64,000 bases of DNA from Streptococcus mitis (GCF_016658865.1 NZ_CP067992.1:1135001-1199000); one strand, 5' to 3'; positions 37,410 through 48,190 are shown, counted from the stretch's first letter. The notes: generated by a model not told the origin, from the letters alone. Numbers and translations are program-made.

Positions 37410-38693
37410 CTACCTAATTACTTTATTCCTTGACTTCTGACACAGTATGCTAGCCCAAGGAAAGCGGTCTAACATTTTTGCAAATTCATAGGCTAAAACA
37501 GCTGTTACTAAGAGATACGGAAGAGAAACTATACCTAGCCCAGTGAAACCTATTACTAATCCAGTTGCAGAAAAGGGCGCCCTCAAGGTCACAGACAAAA
37601 AGCAAACCGATCCCAAAAGCAAAATGCTTGGCTGGCTATCCCCACCTAGAATCATGCCCAAGAGAGCAGCTCCAGCCATCCCCAAGGCAAAAGATGGCGT
37701 AAGAGTACCACCATAGGCCCCTGCCCAAAGGATAATAAGAACGACCACTGCTTTTAAGATAAACAAAAGGAGTACTGTTTTGCCATTGCTACCATTTAAT
37801 ACTTCCTGAGCCATCATACGTCCATTTCCAAGTAGATGTGGAAAATAACTTGCCAATCCAGCAAGAAAAAGAAAAGCTGAGGGCAATGTGAGAAGTATTC
37901 GTTTATCTTTTATTCTGTTTGAAGATGCTGCCTTACTTAAGCGACCAAAAAGCCAAGCTAGTGGGGTTAAGAAAAGAAGTAATAAAGGTACAATCCACAC
38001 TTCCTTTAGTGACCATGTGATAGCTGGAATCTGGTAAAGAGCCTGATCTGAAATAACCAAGCCTGCTATATAGGTTGAAACATAGGTAGTCAAACCGACT
38101 AAGACAAATCGTTTAATAGATAGAGCAATTCCTAGAGTTTCAAAAACAAAGAAAACACTTGTTAATGGAACCTGATAGACAGCTGCTAAACCAGCACCAG
38201 CACCACAAGCAAGGAGAAAGATACAATCCTTCATAGACAGTATACATATTTTTCCAATTGGTCCTGCAAATAGAGTTCCAATCTCTCGTGGTGCAGCTTC
38301 TTTGCCAATAGAGGCTCCCCCTCCAACTGCAATGATCTGCCAAATTGAATGAAATAGCTGTTTTAGAAAATGAAGCTTGTATTGTGAAGTCTCATCCTTC
38401 ATCTGAGCTTTGATGGAATAAATCTTCGACCCTTTTTGCAAGAAATACCAGACCAAGGATGAGCCAAGACCAACAATTATTAAACTTAGTCCTATCCTTG
38501 AGGAGGAAACTCCATCTGTCAAAAATCCAGTATGATGCTCTGACTGACCAAAAGCTAGACCCTCTATTATCTCTAAAAGATAATGGAGAAATATACCAGA
38601 TAAACCCGAAACTATTCCTTGTAGAATTACTGCTAGGAATAATCTAAAATTATAAGGAATCTTTCGAAAAATACTCCTCAATTCTATTAACAT
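37410..38693 (-). CDS. ClC-family chloride channel/antiporter
   Basis: A 427-residue membrane protein with about ten hydrophobic segments. The anion-pathway motif appears as GKEAAPREIG (usual GREGP), keeping the gating Glu; the GXFXP-like motif is GGTLTPSFALGMAGA. ClC proteins carry chloride or fluoride; residues alone do not settle which. Its start lies two bases after the punA stop, so it belongs to the nucleoside-salvage operon, an odd place for it. Confidence 0.85.
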   Translation of the reverse strand: MLIELRSIFRKIPYNFRLFLAVILQGIVSGLSGIFLHYLLEIIEGLAFGQSEHHTGFLTDGVSSSRIGLSLIIVGLGSSLVWYFLQKGSKIYSIKAQMKDETSQYKLHFLKQLFHSIWQIIAVGGGASIGKEAAPREIGTLFAGPIGKICILSMKDCIFLLACGAGAGLAAVYQVPLTSVFFVFETLGIALSIKRFVLVGLTTYVSTYIAGLVISDQALYQIPAITWSLKEVWIVPLLLLFLTPLAWLFGRLSKAASSNRIKDKRILLTLPSAFLFLAGLASYFPHLLGNGRMMAQEVLNGSNGKTVLLLFILKAVVVLIILWAGAYGGTLTPSFALGMAGAALLGMILGGDSQPSILLLGSVCFLSVTLRAPFSATGLVIGFTGLGIVSLPYLLVTAVLAYEFAKMLDRFPWASILCQKSRNKVIR

Positions 38694-38695
38694 GA

Positions 38696-39505
38696 TTACA
38701 ATTCTGCAAGAATCGCTTTAAGTAAGCCTTTAAAGTCACCTTTAACACGTTCGGTCACTTCTACAACTTCTTCGTGGTTAAGTTCTTCTTGGAAACCAGC
38801 CGCAAAGTTAGTAATACATGAAATTCCTAGAACTTTCAAGCCTGAGTGAGCTGCCACAATAACTTCAGGAACAGTGGACATACCGACTGCATCTGCTCCA
38901 AGTGTCTTATAAGCACGAATTTCTGCTGGTGTTTCATAAGTCGGGCCAGTTACACCGATATAGACACCTTCATCAAGCTTGATACCAAGCTTTTTAGCCA
39001 CTTCATGGGCAGTAGTACGGTATTCTGGTGTGTAGGCCTTAGACATATCTGGGAAACGAGGACCAAAATCATCCAAGTTTTCACCCATCAATGGGTTTTG
39101 CCCCGTCATATTGATATGGTCTGAGATAGCCATCAAAGTACCAGGACCGTAGCCGATACCTCCTGCAGCATTGGTTACAATGACACCTTCACATCCAAGA
39201 ACTTTCATGACACGAACTGGGAAAGTCACCACTTCCAGAGGATTTCCTTCGTAGAAATGGAAACGCCCTTGAAGAGCCAAGACCTTGCGACCTGCAAGAT
39301 CACCATATACCAATTTACCAGCGTGACCGACTACTGTAGAGCGACCCCAGTTTGGAATCTCAGCATAGTCTACTACAACAGGATTTTCGATTTCTTCTGC
39401 AAGTTCTCCCAGACCTGATCCAAGGATTAGACCGAACTCAGGCGCTTGGATTCCCTTGTCTTTCAGGAAAGCAGCTGTTTCCTTGATTTTATCTAAAAAT
39501 GTCAT
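38696..39505 (-). CDS. punA: Purine nucleoside phosphorylase PunA
   Basis: Trimeric PNP, 269 residues, specific for guanosine/inosine-type nucleosides. Seen: LILGSGLGELAEEI, GRFHFYEGN, TNAAGGIGYGPGTLM and GVYIGVTGPTYETPAEIRAYKTLGADAVGMST (quoted in part). It overlaps the DUF1697 gene by 4 bases and complements DeoD. Confidence 0.95.
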   Translation of the reverse strand: MTFLDKIKETAAFLKDKGIQAPEFGLILGSGLGELAEEIENPVVVDYAEIPNWGRSTVVGHAGKLVYGDLAGRKVLALQGRFHFYEGNPLEVVTFPVRVMKVLGCEGVIVTNAAGGIGYGPGTLMAISDHINMTGQNPLMGENLDDFGPRFPDMSKAYTPEYRTTAHEVAKKLGIKLDEGVYIGVTGPTYETPAEIRAYKTLGADAVGMSTVPEVIVAAHSGLKVLGISCITNFAAGFQEELNHEEVVEVTERVKGDFKGLLKAILAEL

Positions 39506-40062
39506 TGCATGTCTCCTTTATTAGTTTTTAGCATTTGACCGATTTTGTCAAAGGTTTTGGCATTGCGAATGGTAATATTGCGATAGAAAGGCATCTTGAG
39601 CAAGCACTTATGATAGGCAGTTGCATAGTAGGATTCTTCAGAGAATTTCCCCCAGAAAATCCCAAGTCTTCCAAAATGAACCACTTCATCTTTCAGTTCC
39701 AAACTTTCAACTTTCTCAATGACTTGATCCACATCCAAGCCCTCCGTGTAAAAGAGGACATCCTTTCGTGCCAAATCTTTAGTCCACCATTTAGGTAGAT
39801 TTTCAAGTTCCGCTTCATAGTCTTCATGACTCAGCAAAGAAAAGCTCTGAATAAATGGATAATGGACTTCAAAGAAAGTCTCTAACTTTTCAACCAATCG
39901 GACTTTGGGAACTGTCGAAGTAAAGAAAATATTGCCACTGTTGATGTAAGTTTCAACCTTTCCCAGTCCCAACTCTGTCAATTCTTGACGAAGCTCCGCC
40001 ATGACGACCTTATTCTTTCCACCAACATTGATGCCTCTAACCAGCAAAGCATAGCGCGTCAT
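39502..40062 (-). CDS. DUF1697 protein
   Basis: A 186-residue DUF1697-family cytoplasmic protein of unknown function; the family start MTRYALLVRGINVGGKNKVVMAEL is diagnostic. It lies between deoB (one-base gap) and punA (4-base overlap). The same gene occupies this place in pneumococcus, so a link to nucleoside salvage is possible but unproven. Confidence 0.88.
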   Translation of the reverse strand: MTRYALLVRGINVGGKNKVVMAELRQELTELGLGKVETYINSGNIFFTSTVPKVRLVEKLETFFEVHYPFIQSFSLLSHEDYEAELENLPKWWTKDLARKDVLFYTEGLDVDQVIEKVESLELKDEVVHFGRLGIFWGKFSEESYYATAYHKCLLKMPFYRNITIRNAKTFDKIGQMLKTNKGDMQ

Positions 40063-40063
40063 C

Positions 40064-41275
40064 TTACACCAATTTATCTAAGAAACTCTCCCCAATCATG
40101 GCAGTTTCAACACCAAAGTTATCCGCCACTGTCGCTGAGATATCTGCAAAATGTCCAACTGGAATGACACCGTTTCCTTTAAAGGCAGGACTGTAAGCCA
40201 AAAGTGGAATGTATTCACGAGTGTGGTCTGTTCCTGCATAAGTTGGGTCATTTCCATGGTCCGCAGTAATCAGGAGAAGGTCGTTCTCTCTCATGGCTGC
40301 GATAATTTCAGGCAAGCGTTCATCAAACTCATGCAAACAATCACGGTAACCATGAGCATTGCGACGGTGACCGTAAAGGGCATCAAAGTCCACCAAGTTT
40401 GTGAAGGAGAATCCTTTTTCAAACTCAGCAAGGCCCATGGTCTTCAATAGTGTATCAATTCCGTGGCTGTTTGACTTGTTGTGGCCCATGTCATGGTTAA
40501 TACCAGCACCGTTAAAGATATCATTGATTTTACCAACAGCGTAAGTATCAATACCAGCTTCGTTCAATTTATCCAAAACGGTTGGTGCAAATGGGGATAC
40601 AGCCAAGTCACGACGATTTGCTGTACGAGTGAAGTTACCTGGTTCACCAACATATGGACGGGCAATGATACGACCTAGAAGGGCAGGACGCTCAAGGGTG
40701 ATCGAACGAGCATATTCACAGATACGGTAGAGTTCATCCAAAGGAATGATGTCTTCGTGGGCAGCAATCTGCAAAACTGGGTCAGCTGAAGTATAGATAA
40801 TCAACTCCCCAGTTTCCATTTGACGTGGTCCAAAATCATCGATAACAGCCGTTCCTGAGTAAGGTTTGTTAGCTTCACGAATGACCTTACGTCCTGAAAA
40901 TTCTTCGATTTTTGTCAGGATTTCTTCTGGGAATCCGTTCCAGAAAGTATCGAAGGGCTCCGTAATGTTGAGTCCCATGATTTCCCAGTGTCCAGTCATA
41001 GTATCCTTACCAAGAGATACTTCTTCCAATTTTGTTGCATATCCTGTTGGATTGCTTTCAGCTGGAACAGTCTTGAGAGGAGTTTCTCGAGGAATATTTC
41101 CAAGACCAATTTTAGCCATGTTTGGGACATTCAAACCAACTGCTTTTGAAATGTGTCCCAGTGTGTCAGAAGCTCCATCTGGAACCCCTGCATTGACAAA
41201 GTTATTAGCATCTGGTGCAGCACCGATTCCTACAGAATCCAGTACCACCAAGTGAATACGATTAAATTTTGGCAT
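40064..41275 (-). CDS. deoB: Phosphopentomutase
   Basis: Interconverts (deoxy)ribose-1-phosphate and -5-phosphate. It has 403 residues, an alkaline-phosphatase-superfamily metalloenzyme: N-terminal [16 protein letters not shown] with a metal Asp, and C-terminal [21 protein letters not shown] with the metal His/Asp cluster. It links punA/deoD products to the pentose phosphate pool together with rpiA. Confidence 0.97.
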   Translation of the reverse strand: MPKFNRIHLVVLDSVGIGAAPDANNFVNAGVPDGASDTLGHISKAVGLNVPNMAKIGLGNIPRETPLKTVPAESNPTGYATKLEEVSLGKDTMTGHWEIMGLNITEPFDTFWNGFPEEILTKIEEFSGRKVIREANKPYSGTAVIDDFGPRQMETGELIIYTSADPVLQIAAHEDIIPLDELYRICEYARSITLERPALLGRIIARPYVGEPGNFTRTANRRDLAVSPFAPTVLDKLNEAGIDTYAVGKINDIFNGAGINHDMGHNKSNSHGIDTLLKTMGLAEFEKGFSFTNLVDFDALYGHRRNAHGYRDCLHEFDERLPEIIAAMRENDLLLITADHGNDPTYAGTDHTREYIPLLAYSPAFKGNGVIPVGHFADISATVADNFGVETAMIGESFLDKLV

Positions 41276-41298
41276 AGTGTATCTCCTTATTATTTTGA

Positions 41299-41982
41299 TT
41301 AGTTTGCTTTTGTTGAAGTTAAAATCTGAACTCCATCTCGTCCAGCAACGATGACCTTATCCACCATTTGGTTGAATAAGCCGTGCTCCACGACACCAAC
41401 GATATGGTCCAATTCTTGCCCGAAGGCAATTGGATCTTCAATGACATCCAAGGCAAGGTCAATGATAAAGTTCTGCATATCGGTCACAAAACGTTGACCA
41501 TCTTTTTCACGGAAACTTGGTTTGTAGCCAGCTCGCTCAAAACGACGAAAGACTTGTTCTGCGCCATACTGAACCACTTCTACAGGCAATTTAAAAGCAC
41601 CTAGTTTGTCGACCAGCTTGCTTTCATCCACTACCCAAATGTAGTCTTTTGAGGGCGTTGCGACAACCTTCTCCATCAGAAGGGCACCACCACCACCTTT
41701 GATCCCGTTGAACTGGCTATCCACTTCATCCGCCCCGTCGACTGTCACATCGACAAAGTCTACTTGGTCAATAGACTTGAGTGGGATATTAAGCCCTTCA
41801 GCCTGTTTACTAGTCACACTAGAAGTCGTTACAGCTGTAATCTGCAAGCCTTCTTCCTTAATACGACGACCGATTTCTTCGACAAAATAATAGGCAGTAG
41901 AACCCGTTCCCAGTCCGACAACCATCCCATCTTTGACAAACTCAGCAGCCTTGATACCTGCCATTTTCTTCAGATTTTCCAC
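41299..41982 (-). CDS. rpiA: Ribose-5-phosphate isomerase A
   Basis: Interconverts ribose-5-P and ribulose-5-P. It has 227 residues with [13 protein letters not shown], the catalytic DGADEVD, and [11 protein letters not shown]. The start is a GTG (41980-41982) with GGAGGTG 7 bases upstream; an internal ATG at residue 7 lacks a site. It is the first gene of the rpiA-deoB-DUF1697-punA-ClC group. Confidence 0.96.
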   Translation of the reverse strand: MENLKKMAGIKAAEFVKDGMVVGLGTGSTAYYFVEEIGRRIKEEGLQITAVTTSSVTSKQAEGLNIPLKSIDQVDFVDVTVDGADEVDSQFNGIKGGGGALLMEKVVATPSKDYIWVVDESKLVDKLGAFKLPVEVVQYGAEQVFRRFERAGYKPSFREKDGQRFVTDMQNFIIDLALDVIEDPIAFGQELDHIVGVVEHGLFNQMVDKVIVAGRDGVQILTSTKAN

Positions 41983-42011
41983 TCAAACACCTCCATTAAA
42001 GAGCTACTTTT

Positions 42012-42020
42012 ATTATAACA
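42012..42020 (-). promoter_or_regulatory. rpiA operon extended -10
   Basis: TGTTATAAT on the minus strand, about 30 bases before the GTG start. Confidence 0.7.
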
Positions 42021-42052
42021 TGTATCCGTTTTTATTTCATGGATACACTTGA

Positions 42053-42081
42053 AAAACCCGAACATTTTTATTTCGGGTTTT
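42053..42081 (-). terminator. Terminator after the U32 peptidase gene
   Basis: AAAACCCGAA and TTCGGGTTTT (10-bp stem, 9-base loop) followed by TC on the minus strand; also usable in the other direction. Confidence 0.85.
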
Positions 42082-42087
42082 GATGTC

Positions 42088-43017
42088 CTATTTAACCATG
42101 TCAGGATCGTAGTCATAAAATCCTGTATCAAGGAAACGGTTTTTAGGGTGAAGTTTACGTACTTCTTCATCCAGCAAGAAGGCTTGGTCATGGCTAAAAT
42201 TGCCCTCTTGAATCAAGCTACGCGCTTGGATAAAGAGTTTTGCAATTTCAACAAAGTTCTGACCAGGAGTGTAGAGCCCTTCTAGTTTCCAGTGAGTAAA
42301 GCCATGCTCTACCAATTCTGTCAATTTTGTCATCAAATCAAGGTCGTTATTGGCAAAGATATGAGTACCATGATTGTCTTCAAAAATGGAATAATGGCTC
42401 TCAGGGTCACTTGGCTCTGCCAAGAAAAGGTCACGCTTGCGAGTCTTTTCATCATCGATATGCGTGAAGTTATAGTAGTTTTGCAAGAGCGGACGCTTAG
42501 AATGGTGAATAACACTAGCTCCGTAAACCAAAACTTCAGCAGGAATTTCCAAAATCTCTGGCATTTTGAAAAGTTCAGCTGATGGAATTTCACGCGCCAA
42601 AACAGCCTCAGATGCGCCAGCCTTTTGTCCCCAGAAGTTAATCTGGCGACTGCTAGTTACCATGGTTGAAGCATCGTAGATGGTCTTAAAGGAATAACCA
42701 TCGCGGTTGACTACGTAAAAGACACCTGCATCCCCAATCGTAATGTAGTCTGTCTTGATTTCTTCCAAAAAGTCTAAGAAAGGCTTGATACGATCCATCA
42801 TATCTTGGTGCATGAGGGCGTTAACCGCAACGATCAATTCCTTACCAGTATCATGAACCAGATTAGCGATTTCACGCAATTGGTCATAACTAAAGGTCGT
42901 TGGCAGGCGAAGGCCAAAATCTTTCTCACCGACATAGATACGGTCTACGCCAGCTTCGAGAAGTTGTTTAACTTGTTCAATACTTTCAGCAGTTGCTGTA
43001 ATGATAATCTTTTCCAT
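42088..43017 (-). CDS. Peptidase U32 family protein
   Basis: A 309-residue U32-family protein of the shorter, YrrN-like type. Some U32 members are collagenase-like, and others (TrhP-type) act in tRNA uridine hydroxylation. Seen: AGVDRIYVGEKDFGLR, VNALMHQDM and LVYGASVIHHSKRPLLQNYYN. It stands alone with its own terminator; the longer paralogue usually next to it is absent from this window. Confidence 0.85.
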   Translation of the reverse strand: MEKIIITATAESIEQVKQLLEAGVDRIYVGEKDFGLRLPTTFSYDQLREIANLVHDTGKELIVAVNALMHQDMMDRIKPFLDFLEEIKTDYITIGDAGVFYVVNRDGYSFKTIYDASTMVTSSRQINFWGQKAGASEAVLAREIPSAELFKMPEILEIPAEVLVYGASVIHHSKRPLLQNYYNFTHIDDEKTRKRDLFLAEPSDPESHYSIFEDNHGTHIFANNDLDLMTKLTELVEHGFTHWKLEGLYTPGQNFVEIAKLFIQARSLIQEGNFSHDQAFLLDEEVRKLHPKNRFLDTGFYDYDPDMVK

Positions 43018-43156
43018 AAGAAAAATTATACCACATTTCTGGAAAATCAGCCATTCTTTAAAAATGAAAAGGGACTTTATTCTTATTGTAACCTTTCTGT
43101 AATAATTCTCTGCTGAAAAAATGATAAAATAGGTATGTACTGTTAAGGAGAGAATA

Positions 43157-43444
43157 ATGCCCGTAAGAAAATTACAATCCTATGAGGTAGACTATCAAGA
43201 AGAATTAAGCCAGCAGGTTCCTCGCTATCAAGATTATACACCTGAAGCGCAATCTGATGCCAATCTCAAGGAAATCCTATTTTTTGTTAATATCGCTGTT
43301 TTTTGTATCTGTATTGCTATCTTTAGTTTTATCTTTTTATCATTAAAATTATCACCTGCTCTTGCCTTTGTCGCAGCAATCGGATCCAGTTTACTTGTCT
43401 TAAAAGTTCAACGATCTATTATCAAACGAAAACGTAGAAGATAA
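43157..43444 (+). CDS. DUF3270-type small membrane protein
   Basis: A 95-residue protein: polar N-terminus (MPVRKLQSYEVDYQEEL), then two hydrophobic segments (about 36-58 and 61-80) and a basic tail (KRKRRR). It resembles the streptococcal DUF3270 family; no function is known. The start has AAGGAGAG upstream and a likely TGATAAAAT -10 near 43121-43129. It converges on ciaH through a shared terminator. Confidence 0.75.
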   Translation: MPVRKLQSYEVDYQEELSQQVPRYQDYTPEAQSDANLKEILFFVNIAVFCICIAIFSFIFLSLKLSPALAFVAAIGSSLLVLKVQRSIIKRKRRR

Positions 43445-43448
43445 ATCC

Positions 43449-43480
43449 AAAATATCGCCCCGTCTGGAGCGATATTTTTA
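43449..43480. terminator. Bidirectional terminator, DUF3270 gene and ciaH
   Basis: AAATATCGC and GCGATATTT stem (43450-43458, 43469-43477) with T-rich tails. Confidence 0.85.
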
Positions 43481-44812
43481 TTTTTTCTTTTTAGATGGTG
43501 TGTGGATGGCAATCTTCACTTCAAAGACTGTTCCTTTCGGTTTATTATCTTTAACAGTAATGGTTCCTTTTAGGGCATCTACAATTTGCTTGGCTAGGGA
43601 TAAACCTAAACCGAAACCACCTTTTTGACGGGTTCTAGCCTTGTCCACTCGATAAAAACGATCAAAAATTTTCTTCTTATCTTCTGCTGAAATACCGACT
43701 CCATTGTCGGAAACTAGCAAATAAAGATTACGATCAGTCGCTGAAATCATAAAATCAATTTCACCATCCTCCTCAGTATATTTGATGGCATTATCAAATA
43801 GAATGGTCATCAGTTGTTTCAAAAGAAGCTGATCTGTGACAATCGTTTGATGGATACGATTTTCAAAACGAAAGACACGGTCATTTTCAGAAGCAATCAT
43901 CTCATAGTTTGTGAAAGTCGTATTGAAAAAACTGGTTGGAACTTCTGCAAGTTCCGGCTTAATCCCATCATCTCTACGAGCTAAATTCAACAAGTTCGTC
44001 GTCAAAAACCGCATATTTCGGACTTCTTCCAAACTAGAGGCAATACTTTCGCTCACATCCATAATGGTTGCTTCTGGCTTACGAAAAAGGGTCTCTAAGC
44101 GGTTTTGCAAAACTGCAAGTGGAGTTCGTAACTCATGACTGGCATTTTCCACAAAGGACTGTTGCTTCTGCATGCTCTCAAGCAGGGGCCTAACACTGAC
44201 CCTAGCTAGATAGAGACTGGCAAGTAAAGACAAAATCCAGAAACTAGCCATCACAATTACAATCAATTGCTCATGCTTTTGACTGGCCTGCTCCAACTGA
44301 CTGGTATTAATCAAGACAGCCGCATACTTGATATTGGTTGAAACCGAACTAATATTCGTTTCCATCAAAATCATGCGATAAATTTCTTCTTGTCCATAGC
44401 TATTAAAAACTTGAATCTGATAGATATGTCCTAGTTCTTTTTTCTCTAACTTAATCTTATCCAATCCCAAAAATCGGTTTCCAGAAAGGAGCTGGGTAAA
44501 ATTCTTATCAAAAAGAATAACCTCCGTATTGGAACTGACATTGGGTTTTACTTCAGTCTTACTAGTATCTGTAGCGGCATTCTCTAAATCTTTAATCTCT
44601 TCTGTTGCCCTATTTACAGCAAGCTGAATAACTGCCTGAGGATTTTCACTCAGTCCATGAAGCTTATCATCCACCGAAGTATAGAGATTCGAATGCATGA
44701 CTTGTAAAATAATCAGAGTCATGGTAGAGAAAATCAGAGTGAAGACACCAAAGTTGCGGATAAAATAACTAAAGTCATCCGCATACCATGTTTTTTTTAG
44801 TTTACTGAACAT
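43478..44812 (-). CDS. ciaH: Sensor histidine kinase CiaH
   Basis: Membrane sensor of the CiaRH system, which affects competence, beta-lactam tolerance and virulence in pneumococcus. It has 444 residues: TM1 about 20-40, an extracellular sensor region of about 140 residues, TM2 about 182-203, HisKA with phospho-acceptor His226 ([11 protein letters not shown]), and HATPase with N-box [11 protein letters not shown] and G-boxes. Length and His position match pneumococcal CiaH. It overlaps ciaR by 11 bases. Confidence 0.95.
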   Translation of the reverse strand: MFSKLKKTWYADDFSYFIRNFGVFTLIFSTMTLIILQVMHSNLYTSVDDKLHGLSENPQAVIQLAVNRATEEIKDLENAATDTSKTEVKPNVSSNTEVILFDKNFTQLLSGNRFLGLDKIKLEKKELGHIYQIQVFNSYGQEEIYRMILMETNISSVSTNIKYAAVLINTSQLEQASQKHEQLIVIVMASFWILSLLASLYLARVSVRPLLESMQKQQSFVENASHELRTPLAVLQNRLETLFRKPEATIMDVSESIASSLEEVRNMRFLTTNLLNLARRDDGIKPELAEVPTSFFNTTFTNYEMIASENDRVFRFENRIHQTIVTDQLLLKQLMTILFDNAIKYTEEDGEIDFMISATDRNLYLLVSDNGVGISAEDKKKIFDRFYRVDKARTRQKGGFGLGLSLAKQIVDALKGTITVKDNKPKGTVFEVKIAIHTPSKKKK

Positions 44813-45476
44813 CTTTTAAAATATACCCAACACTGCGCAAGGTTTGCAAATTCTCTGCAAAAGTGGTTCCTTTTAATTTCTTACGGACTTTTGAAACGTA
44901 AACTTCGACAACTGAAATCGTTGTGTCACTATCAAATCCCCATAAACGATCAAAAATCTGAGTCTTCGGCAAAATAACATTTTGATTTTGAAGGAAATAA
45001 ACTAATAAATCGAACTCTTTCCCCAACAATTCGACAGGAGTATCTTCGACTTTAACGGTATTGGTTGACAAATTAACTACAATATTTCCATATGTCAAGG
45101 TGTTTTCATTAAACTTGCCTGAACGTTTGAGAAGGGCTTGAATTCGCATTTTGAGTTCTTCTAGGTAGAAAGGTTTGGTCAGATAATCATCTGCTCCCAG
45201 TTCAAATCCATGTCCCTTGTCATCCAAACTTTCCTTGGCAGTCATGATCAGAACTGGAGTCGTAATCCCCTTTTCACGCAATTCTTTCAAGACTTGGAAG
45301 CCGTTTTTTTCAGGTAACATCAAATCGAGCAAAATCAAGTCATAGACGCCACTTTCAGCTTCGTAGAGACCTTCTTCCCCATCAAATACCTGCATGACAT
45401 CCGCAAAATCATCTAAAAAGTCAAATACTGAATTTGACAGGCCTAGGTCATCCTCAACTAATAAGATTTTTATCAT
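44802..45476 (-). CDS. ciaR: Response regulator CiaR
   Basis: OmpR-family response regulator, 224 residues: receiver with Asp51 in LILLDLMLP and a C-terminal winged helix ([26 protein letters not shown]). It activates csRNA genes and htrA in pneumococcus. The start follows GGAGGAG. No csRNA gene is seen in the window. Confidence 0.96.
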   Translation of the reverse strand: MIKILLVEDDLGLSNSVFDFLDDFADVMQVFDGEEGLYEAESGVYDLILLDLMLPEKNGFQVLKELREKGITTPVLIMTAKESLDDKGHGFELGADDYLTKPFYLEELKMRIQALLKRSGKFNENTLTYGNIVVNLSTNTVKVEDTPVELLGKEFDLLVYFLQNQNVILPKTQIFDRLWGFDSDTTISVVEVYVSKVRKKLKGTTFAENLQTLRSVGYILKDVQ

Positions 45477-45500
45477 GAGAAACTCCTCCTTATTAAAACC

Positions 45501-45509
45501 ATTATACCA
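45501..45509 (-). promoter_or_regulatory. ciaRH extended -10
   Basis: TGGTATAAT on the minus strand, about 25 bases before ciaR. Confidence 0.7.
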
Positions 45510-45523
45510 AATTTGCCTTAAAA

Positions 45524-45564
45524 AAACTCAACTCCCTCTTACTTTAAGAGAGAAAGTTGAGTTT
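45524..45564 (-). terminator. pepN terminator
   Basis: AAACTCAACT and AGTTGAGTTT 10-bp stem with an inner CTCTTA/TAAGAG stem, followed by TTTTAAGG on the minus strand, immediately before the ciaR promoter. Confidence 0.85.
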
Positions 45565-45582
45565 TTATTATTTTACGAATGT

Positions 45583-48129
45583 TTAAGCTTTCCCATATTG
45601 AAGAACGACTGCTTCCACTGCAGCTTTTTCACGGTTAATCAAGTCAACACGCGCTGCAATCTCCTTGATTCCCATACCGATGTTACGGCTGAGAGCAAGG
45701 TCAGAAAGTTGTGGCTCAAAGAATTCCTTGTATTCTACCAAGCGTTGCTGAGTCTTAAATACGTGAGCAGGAAGGATAACAAAACTATCAAAGCTCATAT
45801 CTCCTCCAAGGGCTGCCTTAATCCAAGCCCAGTTTTCACGAGCCCAAGACCATGCTGTTTCTTGAGTTGCCTGATGGCTTAAGAACTGGAAGTACCAAGC
45901 AGACAAGTCTTGTGGTTTGACCACAAATTTGTTCTTCCAAGAAGCAATCAATTTTTGGATATTATCCGCATCTGTACTGTAAGCAAGAGCAGCTGCCAAC
46001 TGACGTTTAAAGACAGCATCTGTTGCGTGAGTATAAGTATCAAGATAAAGTGCTAACAAGTCTTTGGTCTCATGATGTTTCATCTCATTGATCAGAACTT
46101 GTGAGCGAATTGCTGCTGGGAGTCCTGCAAGATTCTCCTTGTGAGCCGCGAAGATTTGGCTAGCGACTTGGCTAGCTTCTGCATCATTTGAGCGAATCAT
46201 CATAGAAACAGCCAACTGACGAACCAATTCATCCTCATCTGATTCGCCATCTTTAGCTTCAAAACCAAGACGGTCATAGTTGTGACGAGCCAATTTAGCA
46301 ACCAGTGCTTTGAAGGCTCTTTCAGCTTCTGTTCCTTCATCGATAAAGCGCTCAAGAGCTGAAATTACTTGAGAAACAGCTGAAACGACAAGGTAAGATT
46401 CTTCCTTAGCTAGTTTATCAAGAACTGGGAGCAAGTCAGCATAAGAAATGTGCCCTGCTTCAGCAAGCAAGCGACGTTCTTGGACGATTTGCAGTTTACT
46501 TGTGTTATCAAGCTCAACTAGGTCAGCAAGAACTGCTTCCAACAAATCTCCTTGATAGTCGGTAATGTAGTGGGCTGTATTTTCAGTGTTGAGACGAAGT
46601 GCTGTTTTGTTTTCAGCAAGAAGGGCTGCATAGCCAGGGATTTCGATGCTTTCAGTTTCGAGTGTATCAGGCAAGCCTTTCCAGTTGCTGTTTAGTGGCA
46701 CAACCCAGAGACGGTTCTTGTCTTCGTGCTCACCGATGAAGAATTGTTTTTGTGAAATCTTCAAGACATCATTTTCAACTTTGACAGTGAGAACTGGATA
46801 ACCAGGTTGTTCCAACCAAGAATCCATAAAGGCTGCGACATCACGTCCTGATGCTTGACCAAGAGCATCCCAAAGGTCACGACCAATTGTATTGCTGTAT
46901 TGATGTTTTTCAAAGTAGGCATGCAAACCTTTGGCAAAATCGGCATCACCTAGCCAACGGCGAAGCATGTGCATGAGGCGACTTCCTTTGGCATAGACGA
47001 TAGCTCCGTCAAAGAGCGTATTGATTTCATCTGGATGTTTAACTTCGACGTGAACAGATTGAACACCATCAGTCGCATCACGTTTCAAGGCAGACGGAAC
47101 ACCACCTGTTTGGAAATCTTCAAAGATATTCCAGCTTGGCTCGATGGCATCCACACAGACGTACTCCATCATGTTAGCAAAGCTTTCATTGAGCCAAAGG
47201 TCATCCCACCATTTCATAGTTACCAGGTTACCAAACCATTGGTGAGCCAATTCATGGGCCACAACAAGGGCAACTTGTTGACGGCTGGCAAAGGTAGAGT
47301 TCTCATCTACAACCAAGTAAACTTCACGGTAAGTCACAAGACCCCAGTTTTCCATAGCTCCAGCTGAGAAGTCAGGAAGGGCGATGTGGAGAGATTGAGG
47401 GATTGGGTACTTAACTCCATAGTAATCTTCGTAAAACTCGATAGAGCGAACAGCGATGTCCAGTGAAAAATCAAGGTTAGATAGTGGGTGGGCTTTGGTT
47501 GAATAAACACCTACGAGGGTACCGTTTTTAGTTTTAGCCGTTACACCTTGCAAATCACCTGCTACAAAGGCTAACAAGTAAGAAGACATGCGAGGTGTTG
47601 TCTCAAACTTCCAGATACCTGTTTCCTTACGGTTTTCAACATTGATTTCTGGCATGTTAGACAAGGCCAATTCATCTTCTGCTTGGTCAAAACGTAGAGA
47701 GAGGTCAAAAGTTGCTTTGGCTTCTGGCTCATCCACACATGGGAATGCTTCGCGCGCAAAATGGCTCTCGAACTGAGTAGACAAGACCTCCTTCTTGACT
47801 CCATCAACTGTGTAGTAAGATGGGTAAATCCCTGTCATGTTGTCTGTAATTTTTCCTGAGAAAGCGATAACCAAGTCAACTTGACCAGCCTCAGCCAATT
47901 CGATATGAAGGGCTTCATTTTCATGGTCAACTGTAAATGGGCGAGCTTCCCCTGCAACTTCTACAGAAACGATTTCCAAGTCTTTTTGATGAAGGGAAAT
48001 GCGGTCACTCTGTGCTTTACCACTAATAGTCACCTTTCCTGAAAAAGTCTTGGTCTCACGACTCAAGTCTAAAAATAAATCATAATGTTCAGGAACAAAT
48101 TGCTTAATAAAATGTTCAACTGCTTGCAT
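45583..48129 (-). CDS. pepN: Lysyl aminopeptidase N
   Basis: M1 zinc aminopeptidase, 848 residues, cytoplasmic, used in peptide nutrition. It has the substrate motif GAMENWG and the zinc motif HELAHQWFGN with the downstream Glu (NESFANMMEYV). The C-terminal helical domain (ERAP1-like) is complete. The pepN-ciaR-ciaH order is that of pneumococcus. Confidence 0.97.
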   Translation of the reverse strand: MQAVEHFIKQFVPEHYDLFLDLSRETKTFSGKVTISGKAQSDRISLHQKDLEIVSVEVAGEARPFTVDHENEALHIELAEAGQVDLVIAFSGKITDNMTGIYPSYYTVDGVKKEVLSTQFESHFAREAFPCVDEPEAKATFDLSLRFDQAEDELALSNMPEINVENRKETGIWKFETTPRMSSYLLAFVAGDLQGVTAKTKNGTLVGVYSTKAHPLSNLDFSLDIAVRSIEFYEDYYGVKYPIPQSLHIALPDFSAGAMENWGLVTYREVYLVVDENSTFASRQQVALVVAHELAHQWFGNLVTMKWWDDLWLNESFANMMEYVCVDAIEPSWNIFEDFQTGGVPSALKRDATDGVQSVHVEVKHPDEINTLFDGAIVYAKGSRLMHMLRRWLGDADFAKGLHAYFEKHQYSNTIGRDLWDALGQASGRDVAAFMDSWLEQPGYPVLTVKVENDVLKISQKQFFIGEHEDKNRLWVVPLNSNWKGLPDTLETESIEIPGYAALLAENKTALRLNTENTAHYITDYQGDLLEAVLADLVELDNTSKLQIVQERRLLAEAGHISYADLLPVLDKLAKEESYLVVSAVSQVISALERFIDEGTEAERAFKALVAKLARHNYDRLGFEAKDGESDEDELVRQLAVSMMIRSNDAEASQVASQIFAAHKENLAGLPAAIRSQVLINEMKHHETKDLLALYLDTYTHATDAVFKRQLAAALAYSTDADNIQKLIASWKNKFVVKPQDLSAWYFQFLSHQATQETAWSWARENWAWIKAALGGDMSFDSFVILPAHVFKTQQRLVEYKEFFEPQLSDLALSRNIGMGIKEIAARVDLINREKAAVEAVVLQYGKA

Positions 48130-48181
48130 AGTTTTCTCCTATTCTAAGTTTAAGAGCTGCTACTCTTCTTCAAACAAACTT

Positions 48182-48190
48182 ATTATATCA
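48182..48190 (-). promoter_or_regulatory. pepN extended -10
   Basis: TGATATAAT on the minus strand, about 55 bases before pepN. Confidence 0.6.

Noticed and set aside
45506..45525. TTTAAGGCAAATTTGG near the ciaR promoter as a CiaR box
   Set aside because: Only one TTTAAG half is good and the spacing to the -10 does not fit the known TTTAAG-N5-TTTAAG arrangement.
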